From NCBI RefSeq assembly GCF_038502225.1, contig NC_091323.1:23186345-23250344 (forward strand): a stretch of DNA of 64,000 nt, in the 5' to 3' direction. Shown in pieces: positions 23,600 to 34,795 of the stretch. Position numbers and translations under genes: made by a program. The notes beneath the pieces are model-generated. The model was not told the origin of the DNA. It made no database searches and worked only from the letters and a program-made list of their open reading frames with translations. The stretch is from Cherax quadricarinatus. Lineage: Eukaryota > Arthropoda > Malacostraca > Decapoda > Parastacidae. How positions within the stretch are numbered: position 1 is the first letter of the stretch; each line of letters begins with the position of its first letter.

Positions 23600-24995
23600 G
23601 TTTTAAGACACGTGTACATAACACATGTGAAAGACACATGTGCAAGACATGTACATGACACATGTGCAAGACATGTACATGACACATGTGCAAGACACAT
23701 GTACATGACACATGTGCAAGACATGTACATGACACATGTGCAAGACACATGTACATGACACATGTGCAAGACATGTACATGACACATGTGCAAGACATGT
23801 ACATGACACATGTGCAAGACACATGTACATGACGCATGTGCAAGACATGTACATGACACATGTGCAAGACACATGTACATGGCACATGTGCAAGACATGT
23901 ACATGACACATGTGCAAGACATGTACATGACACATGTGCAAGACACATGTACATGGCACATGTGCAAGACATGTACATGACACATGTGCAAGACACATGT
24001 ACATGACACATGTGCATGACACATGCACATGGCACATGTGCAAGACACATGTACATGACGCATGTGCAAGACATGTACATGACACATGTGCAAGACACAT
24101 GCACATGGCACATGTGCAAGACATGTACATGACACATGTGCAAGACACATGTACATGACACATGTGCAAGACACATGCACATGGCACATGTGCAAGACAC
24201 ATGCACATGGCACATGTGCAAGACACATGTACATGACACATGTGCAAGACACATGTGCAAGACACATGCACATGGCACATGTGCAAGACACATGCACATG
24301 GCACATGTGCAAGACACATGTACATGACGCATGTGCAAGACATGTACATGACACATGTGCAAGACACATGTACATGACACATGTGCAAGACACATGCACA
24401 TGGCACATGTGCAAGACACATGTACATGACGCATGTGCAAGACACATGTACATGACACATGTGCAAGACACATGTACATGACACATGTGCAAGACACATG
24501 TACATGACACATGTGCAAGACACATGCACATGGCACATGTGCAAGACACATGTACATGACGCATGTGCAAGACATGTACATGACACATGTGCAAGACAAA
24601 TGTACATGATACATGTACATGACGCATGTGCAAGACACATGTGCAAGACATGTACATGACACATGTGCAAGACACATGTACATGACGCATGTGCAAAACA
24701 TGCACATGACACATGTGCAAGACACATGTACATGACGCATGTGCAAGACATGTGCAAGACACATGTGCAAGACACATGCACATGACGCATGTGCAAGACA
24801 CATGTACATGACGCATGTGCAAGACTTATGTGCAAGACACATGTGCAAGACACATGCACATGACGCATGTGCAAGACACATGTACATGACGCATGTGCAA
24901 GACACATGTGCAAGACACATGCACATGACATGTGCAAGACACATGTGCAAGACACATGCACATGACATGTGCAAGACACATGTACATGACACATG
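23600..24995. repeat. 26-bp palindrome-rich minisatellite
   Basis: About 55-60 units of 26 bp (some shortened to 22) made of ACACATGTGCAAGAC and ACATGTACATGAC. Each unit carries the self-complementary CACATGTG and CATGTACATG, so both strands read almost alike. A minority variant has GCACATGGC. Long Cys/His/Met-rich frames on both strands are artefacts. Confidence 0.96.
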
Positions 24996-25009
24996 TACTT
25001 GTGTCTTAA

Positions 25010-25385
25010 AAATAAAGGATATTCCTCTCATCTGTTTCCTACTTTCTCATCCTCTCTCATATTCCCTCTTCCTCTTCCTATGCTGCGTCTTCCATCTCCT
25101 CCTCTTCCTCCATCTATTCATCTCGTCTTTCCCATTATCCACCCCTCATATCCTCTCTCATTCTTCTTCCTCCTCATCGTCTCCCCCCCCAGTTCCTTCT
25201 CATCCTAGTTCCCTTCTTCCTCCTGTACCTCCCCATCCTCACATCTGTCAACCTTTCTTCCTCCACCTTTTCTTCCTCTTCCTCCAACTCCTCCGCTTCC
25301 TCTTCCTTCTTTTCCTTCCCTTCTACCCTCGTATCCTCTCTCATTCTTTTCCTCCACGTAATGTTCCTGCAGTTTTCCTTCCTGC
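25010..25385. repeat. Polypyrimidine tract
   Basis: About 375 bases strongly enriched in C and T on the plus strand, for example TTCCTCCTCATCG and CTTCCTCCTGTACC. Confidence 0.9.
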
Positions 25386-25545
25386 CCGCTGCTGCTGCTG
25401 TTATTGCTGCTGCTGCTGCTGTTATTGCTGTTGCTGCTACTGTTATTGCTGCTGCTGTTACTGCTGCTGTTATTGCTGCTGCTGTTACTGCTGCTGTTAT
25501 TGCTGCTGCTGTTACTGCTACTGCTGTTGCTGCTGTTACTGCTAT

Positions 25546-25582
<37 letters not shown>

Positions 25583-25740
25583 ACTGCTGCTGCTGTTACT
25601 GCTGCTGTTGTTGCTACTGCTGCTACTGCTGTTGCTGCTACTGCGATTGCTGCTGCTACTGCTGTTGCTGCTATTGCTGTTGTTGCTGCTACTGCTGTTG
25701 CTGCTGTTGTTCCTATTACTACTACGGCTACTGTGTCACC
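25386..25740. repeat. Interrupted (CTG)n trinucleotide tract
   Basis: About 350 bases of GCTGCTGCTGTTACTG-type repeats with TTA, TTG and CTA interruptions. All three plus frames are open (poly-Leu, poly-Cys/Tyr, poly-Ala/Val), which is uninformative. Confidence 0.95.
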
Positions 25741-25847
25741 CGCAGCAGTAGATGACAGTAGTGGTACCTGGGTCACACCTCCCCTAGGCTCGTTACTCAC
25801 CTTAATGACCCCTGACGACGTTAAAAAAAATTCCTGCGGGGCAAAAA

Positions 25848-25877
25848 CTGCTTCTGCAGCGACTGCTGCAGAAGCAG
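25848..25877. other. Perfect hairpin next to the CTG tract
   Basis: CTGCTTCTGCAGC and GCTGCAGAAGCAG form 13-bp arms around a loop of about four bases. Confidence 0.8.
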
Positions 25878-25879
25878 AC

Positions 25880-26750
25880 TACTATAGAGTGTTGTGAGGG
25901 AGGAAGGGAGGCTGCTGGGAAGAGCAGGTGATTCTGGAGTGTTAGGTAGGGAGGCTGCTGAGAGGAGTAGACGACTCTGAAGTGTTGTGAGGGAGGGAGG
26001 CTGCTGGGTGGAGGGAGAGACGGAGAATGATAGGGAGGGAGAGGATGTATGAGGGAGGAAAGAATAAGAAAGGAGAGGTGGTGTGGAAGATGGGAAGGAA
26101 AGAGGGAGAGGTAGATATATAAGAGGGGAAGGAAGGAGGGAAGGTAGATATAGGAGAGGTGGTGTGGGAGATGGGAAGGAAAGAGGGAGAGGTAGATATA
26201 TAAGAGGGGAAGGGAGGAGGGAAGGTAGATATAGGAGAGGGGAAGGTAGATATAGGAGAGGGGAAGGAAGGAGGGAAGATAGATATATGAGAGGGGAAGG
26301 AAGGAGGGAAGATAGATAGATATATGAGAGGGGAAGGGAGGAGGGAAGGTAGATATAGGAGAGGGGAAGGTAGATATAGGAGAGGGGAAGGAAGGAGGAA
26401 AGGTAGATATAGGAGAGGGGAAGGAAGATAGATATAGGAGAGGGGAAGGAAGGTAGACATAGGAGAGGGGAAGGAAGGTAGATATAGGAGAGGGGAAGGA
26501 AGGTAGATATAGGAGAGGGGAAGGAAGGTAGATATAGGAGAGGGGAAGGAAGGAGGGAAGATAGATATAGAGGGGAAGGAAGGAGGGAAGATAGATATAG
26601 AGGGGAAGGAGAGGTATGAGAAAGGGCTGATACTGAAGGCCAGGAATGAATGTTTTGTGAGGAGAGGAAGGGGGAGAAGGAAGAGGAAGGAGGGAAAAGA
26701 GAGAGGAAGAAGGGAGAAGAGAGAGGGAGGAAGGAGAAGAGAATGAACGA
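25880..26750. repeat. Polypurine tract with an approximately 20-36-bp tandem repeat
   Basis: Strongly purine-rich on the plus strand. The part at about 26,090-26,610 is a tandem array around GGAAGGTAGATATAGGAGAG with units of variable length. It mirrors, in strand composition, the polypyrimidine tract on the other side of the CTG repeat. Confidence 0.92.
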
Positions 26751-26799
26751 TACAAACTTATTTCCTTAGTCCTCTCTTCTTCGAAGTGTATTAATCTAT

Positions 26800-26833
26800 C
26801 TAATTCACATCTCGTTTACAAGATGTGAATTAG
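26800..26833. other. Perfect hairpin
   Basis: CTAATTCACATCT and AGATGTGAATTAG give 13-bp arms with an 8-base loop. No associated element recognised. Confidence 0.75.
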
Positions 26834-26859
26834 ACAAGACATTTCAGAATATTATGAAG

Positions 26860-27177
26860 TGTTCCAGCCACAACTCGTACATTACTTCTCAAATGCTTCA
26901 ATTATGATTTTGTGGATGAGTACTGAATTGATCACGAAATCGCTAGGCAAACAACTCGTTAGGGAAACTAAGTCTTCCAAAGCACCTAAGTTTCTGTTCC
27001 AGAGCCTCAGTGTTGAGATCCAGAAAGGTAACGCCTGTTGTATCTTAGCCCCCCACACCCCATCTCTGAGGAGCTGTATGTACTTGAAACAATTGTCACC
27101 ACATCTTGGTGCTTGTATCGTAGCCCTCAAAGCAATTATAACATTGAAACAGGTGAAATTAAAGAGAATGTAAGGCA

Positions 27178-27178
<1 letters not shown>
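26860..27178. other. Unassigned stretch open on both strands
   Basis: About 100 codons are open on the plus strand (from near 26,859) and about 95 on the minus strand (from 27,180 down to 26,882, containing LFNFTCFNVIIALRA and CLPSDFVINSVLIHKIII). Residue usage looks more protein-like than the arrays around it. I recognise no domain, and it abuts a (TA)n tract as many dispersed repeats here do. It could be a fragment of an unknown repeat or of a processed transcript. Confidence 0.3.

Positions 27179-27263
<85 letters not shown>
27179..27263. repeat. (TA)n microsatellite
   Basis: About 85 bases of pure TA. Confidence 0.97.
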
Positions 27264-27269
<6 letters not shown>

Positions 27270-27914
27270 GTGCAGACAGGAGAATTGAATATAAAGGAAA
27301 ATATTAAAATGGAAGAAGTCAAACAGCATCGTCATATTAAAGGAAAGTTTCGGTGGAAAGAGGTGAAATTAGGTGGTTAAATTTGGAAGTAGGTGAGAAG
27401 GGAAGAAAATGTTGTAGATGTGAATATATTACCGAAGACTGATGATAGGACAGGTGTGAGCAGATGACTGCAGGTGTGAACAGATGAGGGAGGGCGGTAA
27501 CGGACGAAGGCAGGTTTGGCTAAATAATGTCAGGTGTAGGAATATTCAGGCAGGTGTATAGAGGCAATAGGCAGGTGAGAACAGGTGAAGGCAAATGAGT
27601 GGAAAGAAAAAAAAGTACCTCACCCAGGTGAGTACAGGTGAAGGCAACTAACGACAGCAGGTGGTGGTGGAGTGGCGGTGGTGGAGAGGTGGTGGTGGTG
27701 GAGAGAGTGGTGGTGGCGAGAGCGGTGGTGGTGATTCACTGAACCAAGGTGTGTCAATATCCATAATATTGTGCTTCTCGCCAAGTGTGCCGCTGTGGGG
27801 GAAGATATACTTCATGAAGCTCAACTTATCTTGGTAATGCGCACCTACAAGATACTAATAAGCAGTTTTAGAAAAGTTATCGCCGATAGTTTAAAAAAAA
27901 TAATAAGACACATA
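27264..27914. other. Spacer with degenerate short repeats
   Basis: No gene recognised. About 27,440-27,660 contains irregular repeats of CAGGTG with GAAGGCA; 27,660-27,735 is a (GGT)n-rich stretch. Confidence 0.6.
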
Positions 27915-28115
27915 CCTGGAGGTTACCTGGAGGTTATTCCGGGGATCAACGCCCCCGCGGCCCGGTCCATGACCAGGCCTCCCGATGGATCAGGGCCTGA
28001 TCAACTAGGCTGTTACTGCTGGCCGCACGCAGTCCGACGTACGAGCCACAGCCCGGCTGATCCGGCACTGACTTTAGGTATCTGTCCAGCTCTCTCTTGA
28101 AGGCAGCCAGGGATA
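27915..28115 (-). pseudogene. LINE-C 3' end fragment
   Basis: The complement encodes the LINE-C tail (FKRELDRYLK-like, then QPGCGS and NSLVDQALI homologues) followed by the non-coding end. It starts with a duplicated TACCTGGAGGT. Confidence 0.85.
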
Positions 28116-28269
28116 AAAGTGGTTTTAAAAATTATTCCGACAAAAGGCTTACAGACGACGATCTCTTATCTTACCTCAGTTTTTACAATATAACAGATTT
28201 TATGTAATAACACTAGAGTAATAGTTTCTACATCTATGACAAAAACAACTTGATAACCACTAAAAGACT

Positions 28270-29550
28270 GACACTACCAAAACAACCACCATTATACCCC
28301 GTCGCCACCAAAACAACCATTATATCCCCTCGCCACCAAAACAACCATTATATCCCGTCGCCACCAAAACAACCATTATATCCCCTCGCCACCAAAACAA
28401 CCATTATATCCCCTCGCCACCAAAACAACCATTATATCCCCTCGCCACCAAAACAACCATTATATCCCCTCGCCACCAAAACAACCATTATATCCCCTCG
28501 CCACCAAAACAAGAATTATATCCCGTCGCCACCAAAACAACCATTATATCCCCTCGCCACCAAAACAACCATTATATCCCCTCGCCACCAAAACAACCAT
28601 TATATCCCGTCGCCACCAAAACAACCATTATATCCCCTCGCCACCAAAACAACCATTATATCCCCTCGCCACCAAAACAACCATTATATCCCCTCGCCAC
28701 CAAAACAACCATTATATCCCGTCGCCACCAAAACAACCATTATATCCCCTCGCCACCAAAACAACCATTATATCCCCTCGCCACCAAAACAACCATTATA
28801 TCCCCTCGCCACCAAAACAACCATTATATCCCGTCGCCACCAAAACAACCATTATATCCCGTCGCCACCAAAACAACCATTATACCCCTTCGCCACCAAA
28901 ACAACCATTATATCCCGTCGCCACCAAAACAACCATTATATCCCGTCGCCACCAAAACAACCATTATACCCCGTCGCCACCAAAACAACCATTATATCCC
29001 CTCGCCACCAAAACAACCATTATATCCCCTCGCCACCAAAACAACCATTATATCCCGTCGCCACCAAAACAACCATTATATCCCCTCGCCACCAAAACAA
29101 CCATTATATCCCCTCGCCACCAAAACAACCATTATATCCCCTCGCCACCAAAACAACCATTATATCCCCTCGCCACCAAAACAACCATTATATCCCCTCG
29201 CCACCAAAACAACCATTATATCCCCTCGCCGCCAAAACAACCATTATATCCCCTCGCCACCAAAACAACCATTATATCCCCTCGCCACCAAAACAACCAT
29301 TATATCCCCTCGCCACCAAAACAACCATTATATCCCCTCGCCACCAAAACAACCATTATATCCCCTCGCCGCCAAAACCACCATTATCCCCCTCAATACC
29401 AAAATAACCACCATTATCCCCCTCACCACCAAAATAACCACCATTATCCCCCTCACCCCCAAAATAACCACCATTATCCCCCTCACCACCAAAACAACCA
29501 CCATTATCCTCCTCACCACCAAAATAACCACCATTATCCCCCTCACCACC
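28270..29550. repeat. 28-bp minisatellite III, changing to a 30-bp unit at its right end
   Basis: About 40 units of 28 bp with core CCACCAAAACAACCATTATA; a G/C variant (CCCCTCG or CCCGTCG) is the main polymorphism. From about 29,385 the unit becomes 30 bp (CACCACCAAAATAACCACC) for about six units. All plus frames are open; this is an artefact. Confidence 0.96.
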
Positions 29551-30260
29551 GTCAGCTTATAACACCCTACCATAACTACTCTTGCCCAGGACTGCCACCA
29601 TCCTGCTTAAATGGCAGCCCTGGAGGGCAGCAGCTCCTGCGGTCTGGCACTTCTCAAACTCACGCCCGCTCAGGCCGCTTATCTCGCTCATTTGCATGTC
29701 CCACAGTAGATGATTGTGATGATATCTTCCAGCATCCGCACCCTTGAACATCTGAGGCCGCAGAGACGAGATGCCTCTCTCTCCCGTCCCTTTGATGTGT
29801 GGGGAAAGACGAACACTCTGGCCACAATCTACTAGGATTTTGAGCGATACCTTGTGTGTGTTGTGGGGTGTATTTTGAACAGTGCTTTGTGTATTTGTGT
29901 GTGCTCTATGGCTCCCATTTGTTTGCTTTTAGTGTTGAGGAAGGGTTGTAATTTAGCTATGTTGTAGGTGTTGTAAGTCTGTGTGTGGTGTGGGCGTACG
30001 AGAGCCGAGGTATCGAGTCTATATCGGAAGGATGGCACCGTGTCCTCTTCATTTAGAAACATTGTAATGTGTTAGTGCCAGCCTTGAAACACCTTGCGGG
30101 TGCCGTGGCACCTTTGTGCGGCCCTCCAGTGTTGTCCCTGGGATAGTAATCACCTCGTCTCGTTTAATGTTAATACTGGAAGACACACACGACGTCTGCC
30201 ACATCCTCTGTCCGCTGCTGTCTCCCCTTACTCCTCCCCAGGCTGTCTCGGACACTATAA
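29551..30260. other. Single-copy stretch
   Basis: No gene recognised. It contains small GC-rich inverted segments near 29,590-29,640 and two short minus-strand open stretches (about 29,557-29,751 and 29,832-30,062) without known motifs. Confidence 0.45.
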
Positions 30261-30261
30261 T

Positions 30262-30455
30262 AATTATACAGGGAGGGTGTATTATACAGGGAGGGTGTAT
30301 TATACAGGGAGGGTGTATTATACAGGGAGGGTGTATTATACAGGGAGGGTGTATTATACAAGGAGGGTGCATTTTACAGGGAGGATGTATTATACAGGGA
30401 TGGTGATGATGAGTTTCAGGGATATTACACAGGGAGGGTGTATTACACAAGGAGA
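30262..30455. repeat. 18-bp minisatellite
   Basis: About eight units of 18 bp (CAGGGAGGGTGTATTATA), the last few diverged, with another unit at about 30,430-30,455. Confidence 0.93.
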
Positions 30456-30484
30456 GGGACTGACCTCCTCAAATACTTTTTCTC

Positions 30485-30650
30485 CAAGGCTGATGAGCTG
30501 ATTACATCATTATTATTTCATTACTACTACACCCTCTGTATCTGAAGAAACCTACTGTGTAGTCGAAACGTTTCATCAATAAAGATACCCAACTGTTGCA
30601 CGTGTCTTAATCTTCAACTTGTCGGTATTTTATACCATTTTCAACAAGGC
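30485..30650 (+). mobile_element. Decayed hammerhead-bearing repeat
   Basis: CTGAAGA at 30,542-30,548 and GAAACGTTTC at 30,565-30,574 are followed by AATAAAGATACCC and the family 3' end CTTGTCGGTATTTTATACC near 30,620. Stem II has lost its two core-proximal pairs and stem I is mismatched, so ribozyme activity is unlikely. Confidence 0.75.
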
Positions 30651-31894
30651 TGCTGTGTGTTAATACTGTGGTGGGTCGCAACCAGTGAAAAATATGTAAG
30701 GAAACCAGTGCTGCTGGAATGTCACATCCTGTGTAAGAAAATACTTCGACCCTGTGAGGCGAGCTTTGTCAGGAAACAGAACAAGTGTTTCCTGACACGG
30801 GTCTTAGCCATATGATGACCCGCCACTCGAGCTTTCGGTCGTCTGACAGAGTCCTTCCGCTGGCTTACCTGTCCATCTCTTTAAAAATTAAATTTAAATA
30901 TTTTCGATCCTGGGTCAAGCAATTCTAGCACCTGCTGAGTGTGTTGGTTTTAAGATATCACTATACCTAATTACAGTAATCAAAAATGGTGTGTTGGGTC
31001 ACCAGACAGTGTATCTCTGGGACCTCCTGGCCCCACGTCGCCTGCATGACCCTCACAGTTGCACGTCAGGGAGTGGCCAACGTCGCCTGCATGACCCTCA
31101 CAGCTGCACGTCACTATTTACACACTACAACCCGCAGAGTACATGCTTCTTCTTACAAAATTATGTCAAATGTTTCATTACTCTGGGGCGTAGATGTTTA
31201 TGTTGTTAGTCCTCGTAGAAATTAGTTCCTAGGTTTGTTGTATGACCCTCCACAGGTTTATCTGTGACCTCCGGTTAGTGTATTATGCACCCCATATCCA
31301 TCCTGCACAGGGCAGCGCAAGAGCATAAGGATATACAGATAACCTATGAACTAGGCTCTAGAGAGGATTAGCAGGAGTACATCTATATTTATATTTATGG
31401 GTGTCTTATCTGTTGCAAGTAAATTTAGGATACTTGCCCTACAAGCATGATGGATTTGGGATACACAGTACACTAGTCACTACAGTCCTCAGGATGGATT
31501 TGGGACGCACAGTATGTCAGCATAGTTGCTGATCCCTGTGTTATATAGCATAGCATATTAGTATCATCCATGTGCTTTAGATAGGAGATCCCTTGTAGGC
31601 CTGTGACTGTGTGTGACGTCACGGGATGCGCATGTGTAGGCTCGTACCTCTGCCTCCCCCTCACTCAGTCGGCGTAGACCTGCAGGCGAAGACAGGCACA
31701 GGCTGGGCTCCACATTCATCATCACAGTCTGACAATATATATGTTACCATCCAACAAGTGTGTCTACCTTCAACCCTCGATATCTCCATTTAAGAATCCC
31801 TTACGATAAGTACACTAGTCACTACCGTCCTCAGAATGGATTTGGGACGCGCAGTACACTAGTCATTACCGTCCTCAGAATGGATATGTGACGC
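30651..31894. other. Largely single-copy stretch with two small duplications
   Basis: No gene recognised. An approximately 45-bp duplication lies at 31,036-31,112 (GTCGCCTGCATGACCCTCAC). A roughly 42-bp unit recurs at 31,465-31,520 and 31,815-31,895 (GTACACTAGTCACTAC and GATTTGGGACGC). Confidence 0.6.
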
Positions 31895-31909
31895 ACAGAT
31901 GCCAAGCCA

Positions 31910-32500
31910 ATGATGATCCTTTTTAAATCACTTGTTCTTTCTACGCTGGAATACTGCAGTACATTAACATCCCCATTCAAGGCAGGTGAAATTGTAGATC
32001 TAGAGAATGTACAGAGAACCTTCACTGCACGTACAAGTTCCATCAAACACCTTAGCTACTGCGAGCGCCTGGAAGCACTTGACTTGTACTCACTGGAGGG
32101 CAGGCAGGAGAGATGTATCATAATCTACACCTGGAAGATTCTGGAGGGACTGGTCCCTAACCTGCACACAGAATTCACTCCCTACGAAAGCAAAAGACTT
32201 GGCAGGCGCTGTAACATACCCCCAGTGGAAAGTAGGGGCGTCACTGGTACACTAAGAGAAAACACAATAAGTGTCCGGGGCCCAAGACTGTTCAACAGCC
32301 TCCCACCAGCCATAAGGGGCATTACGGGAAGACCCCTGGTTGTCTTCAAGATGGAGCTGGACAGATACCTAAAGTCAGTACAGGATCAGCCGGGCTGTGG
32401 TTCGTTCGTTGGACTACGTGCTGCCAGCAGTAACAGCCTCGTTGATCAGGCCCTGATCCACCAGGAGGCCTGGTCATGGACCAAACCGCAGAGGCGTTGA
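31910..32500 (+). pseudogene. LINE-C C-terminal RT region, open for 196 codons
   Basis: An ATG-started frame reads FKSLVLSTLEYCSTLTSPFK, LENVQRTFTARTSSIKHLSY, CERLEALDLYSLEGRQERCI, NSLPPAIRGITGRPLVVFKM and ELDRYLKSVQDQPGCGSF to a stop. This is the region after the RT catalytic core in CR1/L2-like LINEs. The catalytic motifs are absent because the copy is 5'-truncated, so it cannot act alone despite the open frame. The non-coding 3' end continues to about 32,525. Fragments of the same family occur at 7.05, 27.92, 59.08 and 59.30 kb. Confidence 0.88.
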
Positions 32501-32525
32501 TCCCCGGAATGCCCTCCAGGTAGAC

Positions 32526-33459
32526 TCCAGATAGTAGACAACGTACGATCGAGATTTTACAGTAAGCCCTGCACTGGCAGAAGTAAGCCGCCCATTATTT
32601 CTATATATATATATATTTTTTTTTTTTGTTATCAGGTAATTGTGCGTAAAAATGGGTTAAAATAACTACGAGATCAACTAGGTCAGCCGGTGATATACCA
32701 TGTCAGCCTCTATAGTTATCAACGTTATCAGCAGGCGGGCGTCAGCTCGGGGCGTGTAATCAGCGTGACGAAGTGTCTCCTAGCAGTTAACCTCGTGGGT
32801 GCTCGACTCATTACGAGCAACGAGAGCCAGACCTGGGCAGTGATGGTGCCCAGCTGCCCCGCTGCCCGACAACTACACTCACTCGTCTAAAACACTTGCC
32901 ACATAGAAAACGCTTCTCAGACGCCCAGCACTAAACACTTGCCACACAGAAAAAGGTGTCTCGGGTTACCACTTAGACCTGTTTGTGGAGATTAATAAGT
33001 ACATAATGAATCAATACAAGCGTATTCTATCAGTGGGATGTATATACAGAAGTAGCCCATGCAGGGAAGGAGAGAAAATTGGTCTTATCGTCAGAGAAAA
33101 CAAGGTAATTACCTATCCAAATACAACTTGATATCAGCAGCCCCCTCGAGGGAATGATGGCACTCTTCTCCCGCAAATTGGATGCGATTTGCTCCTGTTA
33201 CTGCGCTAATTGAGGCGGTCATTCCTCATGTCAGTGCGCTCTTGATTTAAGATGCCGGTGAACTGATTCTATCTTGATCTGCTTGTGGACCTTGTTGATT
33301 TTGCGATTAAAAATATGTTGAATTTTCTGTTTTATCATGTTGAATGCAGGTTATCCTTTGAGGCTGCCTAATAAATGAGTTAGATTTATGTATGGTAATC
33401 TAGCGTCAGTGTAACAGATGACATAATATACGAATATCCAAACACACTAATGTCACAAA
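32526..33459. other. Single-copy stretch
   Basis: No gene, array or known repeat recognised, apart from a (TA)n(T)n run at about 32,604-32,630 and a small duplication of CACTTGCCACA near 32,890-32,945. Confidence 0.5.
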
Positions 33460-33517
33460 CACTGGTCGGTGGCACAAAAGAACAAATATACAGAGAATAA
33501 AGCAGAAGTTTGGATAA

Positions 33518-33563
33518 ATGCTGTACATTTCGGTCTACCAAGGAGGCCGTCTTCAGCAGACAT
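33518..33563 (-). ncRNA. Hammerhead-like ribozyme motif, variant H5
   Basis: On the minus strand: CTGAAGA (33,550-33,556), one extra C, an imperfect stem II (GG..CC closing pairs), GAAA (33,528-33,531), then ATGT as a short stem III that can pair with itself in a dimer using G-U wobbles. H17 is A. Stem I pairs CTG (33,557-33,559) with CAG (33,521-33,523) and, past one bulge, ATG with CAT. The surrounding 250 bp look like a dispersed repeat on the minus strand. Confidence 0.6.
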
Positions 33564-33915
33564 CGCAGGACCTCGGTGGAATGCCGGAATATTATTTACC
33601 CTGATTATATTGTGTTTTATTGTTTCCATTATAAATTTTGTATTAGGTTTTTGCTTCGTGTTTGTTGTAGCTTGATGAACCTTACCTTTTTATTAATGTC
33701 TGTTTACTCTAACTAATTACGTACTAGTACGTATTTACTTGTACCTAGTTACAAGTGGGTCTATGTCGATATGTCTGCTGGTGCAACAGCAGTCAGCAGA
33801 AGACAGCAGTCAGCAGTTGCTAAAAGTTCTTGATAAATTCTTCCTTCATACAACCTCACACTTATCTGTACTCTCAAGCATAAATTAGGAAGACTGGCTG
33901 TGGCCTGCATGGATG

Positions 33916-34020
33916 TCGTAGTGTGATGACGGGCCACTCAGATAGCGGGATGAAGGGCCACTCAGACAGGAGGATGAAGAGCCACTCAGATAGCGGGGTG
34001 GTGAGCCACTCAGATACTTC
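33916..34020. repeat. Short tandem repeat of about 28 bp, four units
   Basis: Core GCCACTCAGATAGCGGG repeated with substitutions. Confidence 0.8.
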
Positions 34021-34529
34021 ATACCGAGACTGGGACTATAGACAAGATCCTTACAAAAACTTCAGACGTCACAGGGAGAGAAGTAGGAGTTAGCGGTGAT
34101 GAGTCTACACTGGTAGGTGGAGATGGTAGTCTCTCTCTCTCACGATTAGGTTGGGTTCGTCAGGAAACAGGACAAGTGTTTTCTTACTCGGGTCTTAGTT
34201 ATATGATGACCAGAAGCTGGAACTTTTGGTCAACTGTTTCCCTCACGAGTCACTCTCCTTCACACCACTGACGGTGATGACCTTCAGATAGCGGTTTCCT
34301 GACGGTAATTCTCACTGGATGGTTGCCGATCATCGTGCCAAGTTTGCTGAAACCAGCAAGGGCGGTGCTGAGATTTTGCATGTCAGGAGAAATAAGAATA
34401 TTTCTCCTGACATGAGTTTTAGACATATGGAGATTTTTGTTACTTGGTTACGTAGATTTTCTGAACAAAAATCGAAAGCAGATCGACACTAAATTTTGAG
34501 GTATTTACTTATGAGGCAGACATAACGTT

Positions 34530-34735
34530 AGTTGGTTAATGGAGTTTAAAGCCTATGGAGTACTCTAGGGTCATTAAGGCTGCACGTAACCTTTCCACCA
34601 CTGACAAGAATACTTTAATCCCTAAAACCGGGATTAAAATTAAACTCTGAGCATATATACACTGAGAGGCGTCCATCTCTCGTTGTATATATCCCGTATG
34701 AACGTAAGTATTTAAATTTCCCTTCCATGCTGTGC
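34530..34735 (+). repeat. Dispersed repeat R
   Basis: Contains GGTCATTAAGGCTGCACGTA, AAGAATACTTTAATCC and a TATACACTGAGAG/CTCTCGTTGTATATA inverted pair. Related sequence occurs at about 18,200, 44,790-44,970, 56,010-56,165, 59,490-59,525 and 63,080-63,135. Non-coding; its class is unknown to me. Confidence 0.7.
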
Positions 34736-34795
34736 ATACTATGGCATACAAATTCTTGTGTATTTTTGTATAATTATTTGAAATACTAAATTATT

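Noticed and set aside
21909..25031. Minus-strand open frame of about 1,040 codons, Cys/His-rich
   Set aside because: It crosses two unrelated minisatellites (28 and 26 bp) that lack stops; several other frames on both strands are open over the same bases.
25386..25740. Poly-Leu, poly-Ala and poly-Cys frames
   Set aside because: Trinucleotide repeat read in different frames; no flanking coding sequence.
28250..29407. Open frame of 385 codons (Lys/Gln/Pro/Tyr repeats)
   Set aside because: 28-bp minisatellite, all plus frames open.
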